From Planctomycetota bacterium (GTDB taxonomy: Bacteria; Planctomycetota; Planctomycetia; Pirellulales; Pirellulaceae), in assembly GCA_019347795.1 (NCBI GenBank), contig JAHWKS010000178.1, forward strand, positions 1 to 8,358: DNA of 8,358 nt. The letters run 5' to 3'. The translations under genes were made by a program, and so were the position numbers. The notes beneath the pieces are model-generated. The model saw nothing but the letters and a program-made list of their open reading frames with translations, ran no database searches and had not been told where the DNA came from. Shown here piece by piece: positions 5,891 to 8,358 of the stretch (position 1 is its first letter; every line of letters begins with the position of its first letter).

Positions 5891-5975
5891 GGAACGCTAA
5901 TCAGCACTAATCGACGCGATAAAAGACGCTAATAAAAATAGTCCATCAGTGCTTATTAGCGTCGATTAGTGTTCC
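5891..5975. repeat. AT-rich CTAAT/ATTAG palindromic repeat element
   Basis: This 85-base block is bounded by GGAAC (5891-5895) and GTTCC (5971-5975). It contains a perfect 13-bp inverted repeat, CACTAATCGACGC at 5905-5917 with its complement at 5959-5971. It also has a perfect 11-bp inverted repeat, GACGCTAATAA at 5925-5935 with its complement at 5953-5963. The two share part of the right arm, so they are mutually exclusive folds. CTAAT occurs three times forward and ATTAG twice. The block is much richer in A/T than its surroundings and lies between the yqgE stop and the M24 peptidase start. No coding potential or transposase is seen. It looks like a dispersed intergenic repeat; a terminator for yqgE or a structured leader for the peptidase gene are alternatives. 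Confidence 0.72.
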
Positions 5976-6021
5976 TCCTCCGCGGATTCTGTGGATGCCT
6001 TTCGCGCGGGCGCGATTGCCG

Positions 6022-6579
6022 CTAATTCCAACTTATGTCCCGCGGGACGTGCTTGATCTTCAGGGTGGAGTGGAGGATGTCGCGGCCGATTTGGCGGAGG
6101 ACGGTGGTCCAGAGGTCTTCGTCGTCGCTGAAGACCTGCTCGAAGGTGGCGGGGGAGATCATCCAGACGCCGGCCTGCAACTCGTTTTCAAGCTGCCCGG
6201 CCGTCCAGCCGGCATGGCCGATGAAGATGCGGCAGGGAAGGGTCGCTTCGCAGACGAGCTGCTCCAGGTGCTCCCGGCTGGCGGCCACATAGACGCCGCC
6301 GGGCACTTGGACCTCCATCTCCGAGAGCGAGGCCTCGCCGTGCAAGGCCATCAGAGGCCCGGAAACCGGGCCGCCCATGTTGAGCGGCCGCTCGCAGGCG
6401 CAAGGCTTCTCACTGACTTGGTCCCAGAGGCTCTTGACCGACTCGCCGATGGGCCGGTTTAACACCACGCCGAAGGCCCCTTCCTCGCTATGGTGCAGCA
6501 CGAGGATCACCGTCTGCGCAAACGGCGATTCCCCCATATGCGGCGACGCCACCAGCAGTTGACCTTGCAGCGATTGCAT
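6022..6579 (-). CDS. YqgE/AlgH family protein (UPF0301, DUF179)
   Basis: The 185-residue product matches UPF0301 throughout and has its usual length. Motifs are LQGQLLVASPHMGESPFAQT (4-23), VILVLHHSEEGAFGVVLNRP (24-43), NMGGPVSGPLMALH (67-80), YVAASREHLEQL (97-108) and FIGHAGWTAGQLENEL (119-134), closing with WTTVLRQIG. The family is widespread, cytoplasmic and of unresolved function. The AlgH name comes from alginate regulation in Pseudomonas, which is not evidence for that role here. The ATG at 6577-6579 was chosen because the conserved domain begins there. A longer frame adds 49 basic, low-conservation residues that are unlikely to be translated. The upstream GGGGG lies 7 bases from the start and is a modest ribosome-binding site. 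It is the first gene of the minus-strand run and diverges from the DUF4058 gene. Confidence 0.93.
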   Translation of the reverse strand: MQSLQGQLLVASPHMGESPFAQTVILVLHHSEEGAFGVVLNRPIGESVKSLWDQVSEKPCACERPLNMGGPVSGPLMALHGEASLSEMEVQVPGGVYVAASREHLEQLVCEATLPCRIFIGHAGWTAGQLENELQAGVWMISPATFEQVFSDDEDLWTTVLRQIGRDILHSTLKIKHVPRDISWN

Positions 6580-6596
6580 AACAGACCCCCGACGCC

Positions 6597-6652
6597 GTTT
6601 TGGCGGCAAAGCAATAGATGCAACCAGAGTGGAGCAAACTGCGCGCCAAAAC
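6597..6652. repeat. 9-bp inverted repeat upstream of yqgE
   Basis: GTTTTGGCG at 6597-6605 is matched by CGCCAAAAC at 6644-6652, 38 bases apart, in the leader/promoter region of yqgE. A smaller hairpin CGCC-GTTTT-GGCG overlaps the first arm (6593-6605). It could be a split operator or a stem in the leader, but a pair this short can arise by chance. No regulator can be named. Confidence 0.25.
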
Positions 6653-6758
6653 TCCCGTGGTGCGAACTCGCTCCGGCGTTTGTAAAACAGGCAGTCGCAG
6701 CGAAGCGGTGGCGCCGATTTCTTCACAATCGCTAAAACCTAAACTGGCGCGGAGCTTA

Positions 6759-6764
6759 TATATT
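6759..6764 (+). promoter_or_regulatory. Possible -10 box for the DUF4058 gene
   Basis: TATATT lies in an AT-rich island (TTATATATTAC, 6756-6766) within otherwise GC-rich DNA, 34 bases before the DUF4058 start. I find no convincing -35 hexamer 16-18 bases upstream, so only the -10 position is proposed. Confidence 0.3.
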
Positions 6765-6798
6765 ACTTGCGGATCACAGCGATGGCGGAGTAAGCATC

Positions 6799-7422
6799 AT
6801 GCCGGCGCACGATTGGACTCGCGTGGACGCGGGATTGTTTCATCACTTCCATCAAAGCTGGACCGTTGGGCTGACCCATGCGCTCAACGGCGGCGGCTTG
6901 CCAGAGAACTATTTTGCGCTGGTCGAGCAAAGTATCTGCGGACAGCGAAGCGAGGAGGATCTCTATGCCGCTCGCGCCAATCGCGTTACGGTTCGACATC
7001 GGCATGGGGACGTGGTGGCGGTGATCGAGATCATCTCTCCAGGAAACAAGTCTGCTCGGGCGCCCTTTCGAGCGCTGGTCGAGAAGTCAGCGGAGCTGAT
7101 CCGTCAGGGAGTGAACCTGTTGGTTGTGGACCTGTTTCCTCCCGGGCCGCGCGACCCTTTTGGTTTGCACAAGGCAATCTGGGACGAATTCCTCGAAGAG
7201 GACTTTGAGGTTCCGGAAAACAAACGACTGCTGGCGGCCGCCTACGACGCCGGTCCGCCGCGGGTAGCCTACGTGGAGCCGTTCGCCGTCGGAGACGCGA
7301 TTCCAGAGATGCCGATCTTCCTGGCGCTCGGCTTCTACGTTCCCGCGCCGCTGGCACCGACGTACGAAGCCGCCTGGCGAGAATTCCCCGAGCCGCTCCG
7401 GCGACTGCTCGACGATTCCTAG
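6799..7422 (+). CDS. DUF4058 family protein, apparently shortened in the middle
   Basis: The 207-residue product begins MPAHDWTRVDAGLFHHFH (1-18), the hallmark of planctomycete DUF4058 proteins. It continues with RANRVTVRHRHGDVVAVIEI (59-78), SPGNKSARAPFRALVEKSAE (80-99), LLVVDLFPPGPRDPFGLHKA (107-126), AYVEPFAVGD (157-166) and PLAPTYEAAW (184-193). The function of the family is unknown. The EIxSPxNK and VVDL strands resemble those of Uma2-like PD-(D/E)xK proteins (inference). Relatives I recall are about 250 residues and carry a PDV-containing segment between ALxEQ and the ARANR block. Here only about 14 residues (SICGQRSEEDLYAA) join them, so part of the presumed active-site region seems absent. 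GGAG lies 8 bases before the ATG. The gene meets pntB tail to tail with shared stop-codon bases. A small unrelated role or a decaying copy are both possible. Confidence 0.9.
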   Translation: MPAHDWTRVDAGLFHHFHQSWTVGLTHALNGGGLPENYFALVEQSICGQRSEEDLYAARANRVTVRHRHGDVVAVIEIISPGNKSARAPFRALVEKSAELIRQGVNLLVVDLFPPGPRDPFGLHKAIWDEFLEEDFEVPENKRLLAAAYDAGPPRVAYVEPFAVGDAIPEMPIFLALGFYVPAPLAPTYEAAWREFPEPLRRLLDDS

Positions 7423-8358
7423 AGCTCTTTCAACGCGGCGTTGATGTCGAGAACGCTTTGTTGGCCGTCGGCGAAGAGCATCAGGGTGTTGTCGGCGGCG
7501 AAGAGCGGGTTGGGAATGCCCGCGAAGCCGGGGCTGAGGCTTCGCTTGAGGACGATCACCGTGCGAGCTTTATCGACGTCGATGATCGGCATCCCCGCGA
7601 TGGGACTCTTGGGATCGGTACGGGCGACCGGGTTCACCACGTCGTTGGCGCCGATCACGATCGCCACGTCCACGCTGTTCATCGTGGGGTTGATCGCGTC
7701 CATCTCCTTGAGCTGCTCGTAAGGCACGTCGGCCTCGGCCAGGAGCACGTTCATGTGCCCCGGCATCCGGCCGGCGACCGGATGAATGGCGTACTCGACC
7801 GTGCAGCCGCGCTCTTCGAGAATTTTCTGCAGCGACCGCACGGCGTGCTGGGCCTGAGCGACCGCCATCCCGTAGCCGGGCACGATCACCACCCGCTGGG
7901 CGCCTTCCAGGATCATCGCCACGTCATCGGGAGACGTGCTGCGGACGGAGGTGTAAATCTCATCGGCCTGGGCGCCCGCCCCGCCGGCGTCCATCACGCC
8001 GAACAGCACGTTCGTGAGCGAGCGGTTCATCGCCTTGCACATCAACCGTGTGAGGATGATCCCCGACGCCCCGACCAATGAGCCGGCGATGATCAGCACG
8101 TTGTTCGTGATCACGAATCCGGTGGCCGCGGCGGCCAGACCCGAGTACGAGTTTAAGAGGGCGATCACCACCGGCATGTCCGCTCCGCCGATCGGGTTCA
8201 CCAGCAAGACGCCGAGCGCGGAAGCGAGCAGCACCGTCAGAACGTACGCGGTGATGGCGATGCCGTGCGAGTCGGTCGTCACCATCCAGAGGGCGGTCAG
8301 CAGCGTCACCACCGCCAGAAGTGCGTTCACGGCCTGGCCGCCGGGCACTGGAAACGGC
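7419..8358 (-). CDS. pntB: NAD(P) transhydrogenase subunit beta (partial, N-terminus outside window)
   Basis: The last 312 codons are visible. The frame continues past the right edge, so the GTG near 8348 is not the true start; full PntB proteins have about 460 residues. The visible part begins with about four membrane helices (for example VNALLAVVTLLTALWMV and ITAYVLTVLLASALGVLLV). The NADP-binding domain III follows with VIVPGYGMAVAQAQHAV, MPGHMNVLLAEADVPY, VIGANDVVNP, GMPIIDVDKA and VLKRSLSPGFAGIPNPLF. Together with the alpha subunit it couples proton flow across the inner membrane to hydride transfer from NADH to NADP+, supplying NADPH. pntA is expected upstream, beyond the window. KRSLSPGFAG differs slightly from the commoner KRSMxxGYAG but keeps the basic NADP-phosphate site. 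The stop codon overlaps that of the convergent DUF4058 gene by four bases. Confidence 0.95.
   Translation of the reverse strand, partial: PFPVPGGQAVNALLAVVTLLTALWMVTTDSHGIAITAYVLTVLLASALGVLLVNPIGGADMPVVIALLNSYSGLAAAATGFVITNNVLIIAGSLVGASGIILTRLMCKAMNRSLTNVLFGVMDAGGAGAQADEIYTSVRSTSPDDVAMILEGAQRVVIVPGYGMAVAQAQHAVRSLQKILEERGCTVEYAIHPVAGRMPGHMNVLLAEADVPYEQLKEMDAINPTMNSVDVAIVIGANDVVNPVARTDPKSPIAGMPIIDVDKARTVIVLKRSLSPGFAGIPNPLFAADNTLMLFADGQQSVLDINAALKEL

Noticed and set aside
4850..5932. Plus-strand open frame of 360 codons opposite the M24 peptidase
   Set aside because: It is an antisense shadow. The minus strand carries all five metal ligands in their family motifs, while this frame has low-complexity Arg/Leu/Asp composition.
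6580..6726. 49-residue N-terminal extension of the YqgE protein
   Set aside because: The extension is unrelated to UPF0301, the conserved domain begins at the ATG at 6579, and the extension would cover the inverted repeat and likely promoter region.

Overview
The window is GC-rich and densely coding. It looks like chromosomal DNA from a planctomycete, probably of the Pirellulales. That placement is inference. It rests on a DUF4058 protein, a secreted Cys-rich protein of a type I associate with planctomycetes, a BRCT/MerR/TPR fusion, and intergenic palindromic repeats (GCCCCTTCGGGGC, ACGCCCCTGGCTACATG-like, CTAATCGACGC-like). There are no RNA genes, transposases, phage genes or CRISPR arrays.

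Layout. At the left edge a secreted PHP-domain phosphoesterase-like gene (1-405, minus, cut by the window edge) diverges over 75 bases from a plus-strand gene for a BRCT + MerR-type helix-turn-helix + TPR protein (481-1698). That gene converges on the next minus-strand gene across a long stem-loop (1706-1779). From 6579 down to 1805 five genes all read on the minus strand. In transcription order they are a YqgE/AlgH (UPF0301) protein, an M24-family Xaa-Pro peptidase, a GalU-type UTP-glucose-1-phosphate uridylyltransferase, a GHMP kinase closely resembling plant glucuronokinase, and a small secreted Cys-rich protein. The gaps between them are about 100-320 bases, so they are co-oriented rather than a tight operon. 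Two of the gaps hold palindromic repeat elements. On the right a DUF4058 gene (6799-7422, plus) diverges from yqgE. It meets pntB (NAD(P) transhydrogenase beta subunit, minus, cut by the window edge) tail to tail, and both stop codons share one CTAG.

How genes may work together. The clearest functional pairing is the glucuronokinase-like enzyme downstream of galU. The kinase would make glucuronate-1-phosphate, and a nucleotidyltransferase could convert that to UDP-glucuronate. This would be a salvage route known mainly from plants, if the neighbouring GalU or another pyrophosphorylase accepts the substrate. The other genes are housekeeping or of unknown role. The remaining interest lies in the regulator's domain fusion and in the structured intergenic DNA. 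One inverted repeat pair there shows compensatory base changes in its stem.
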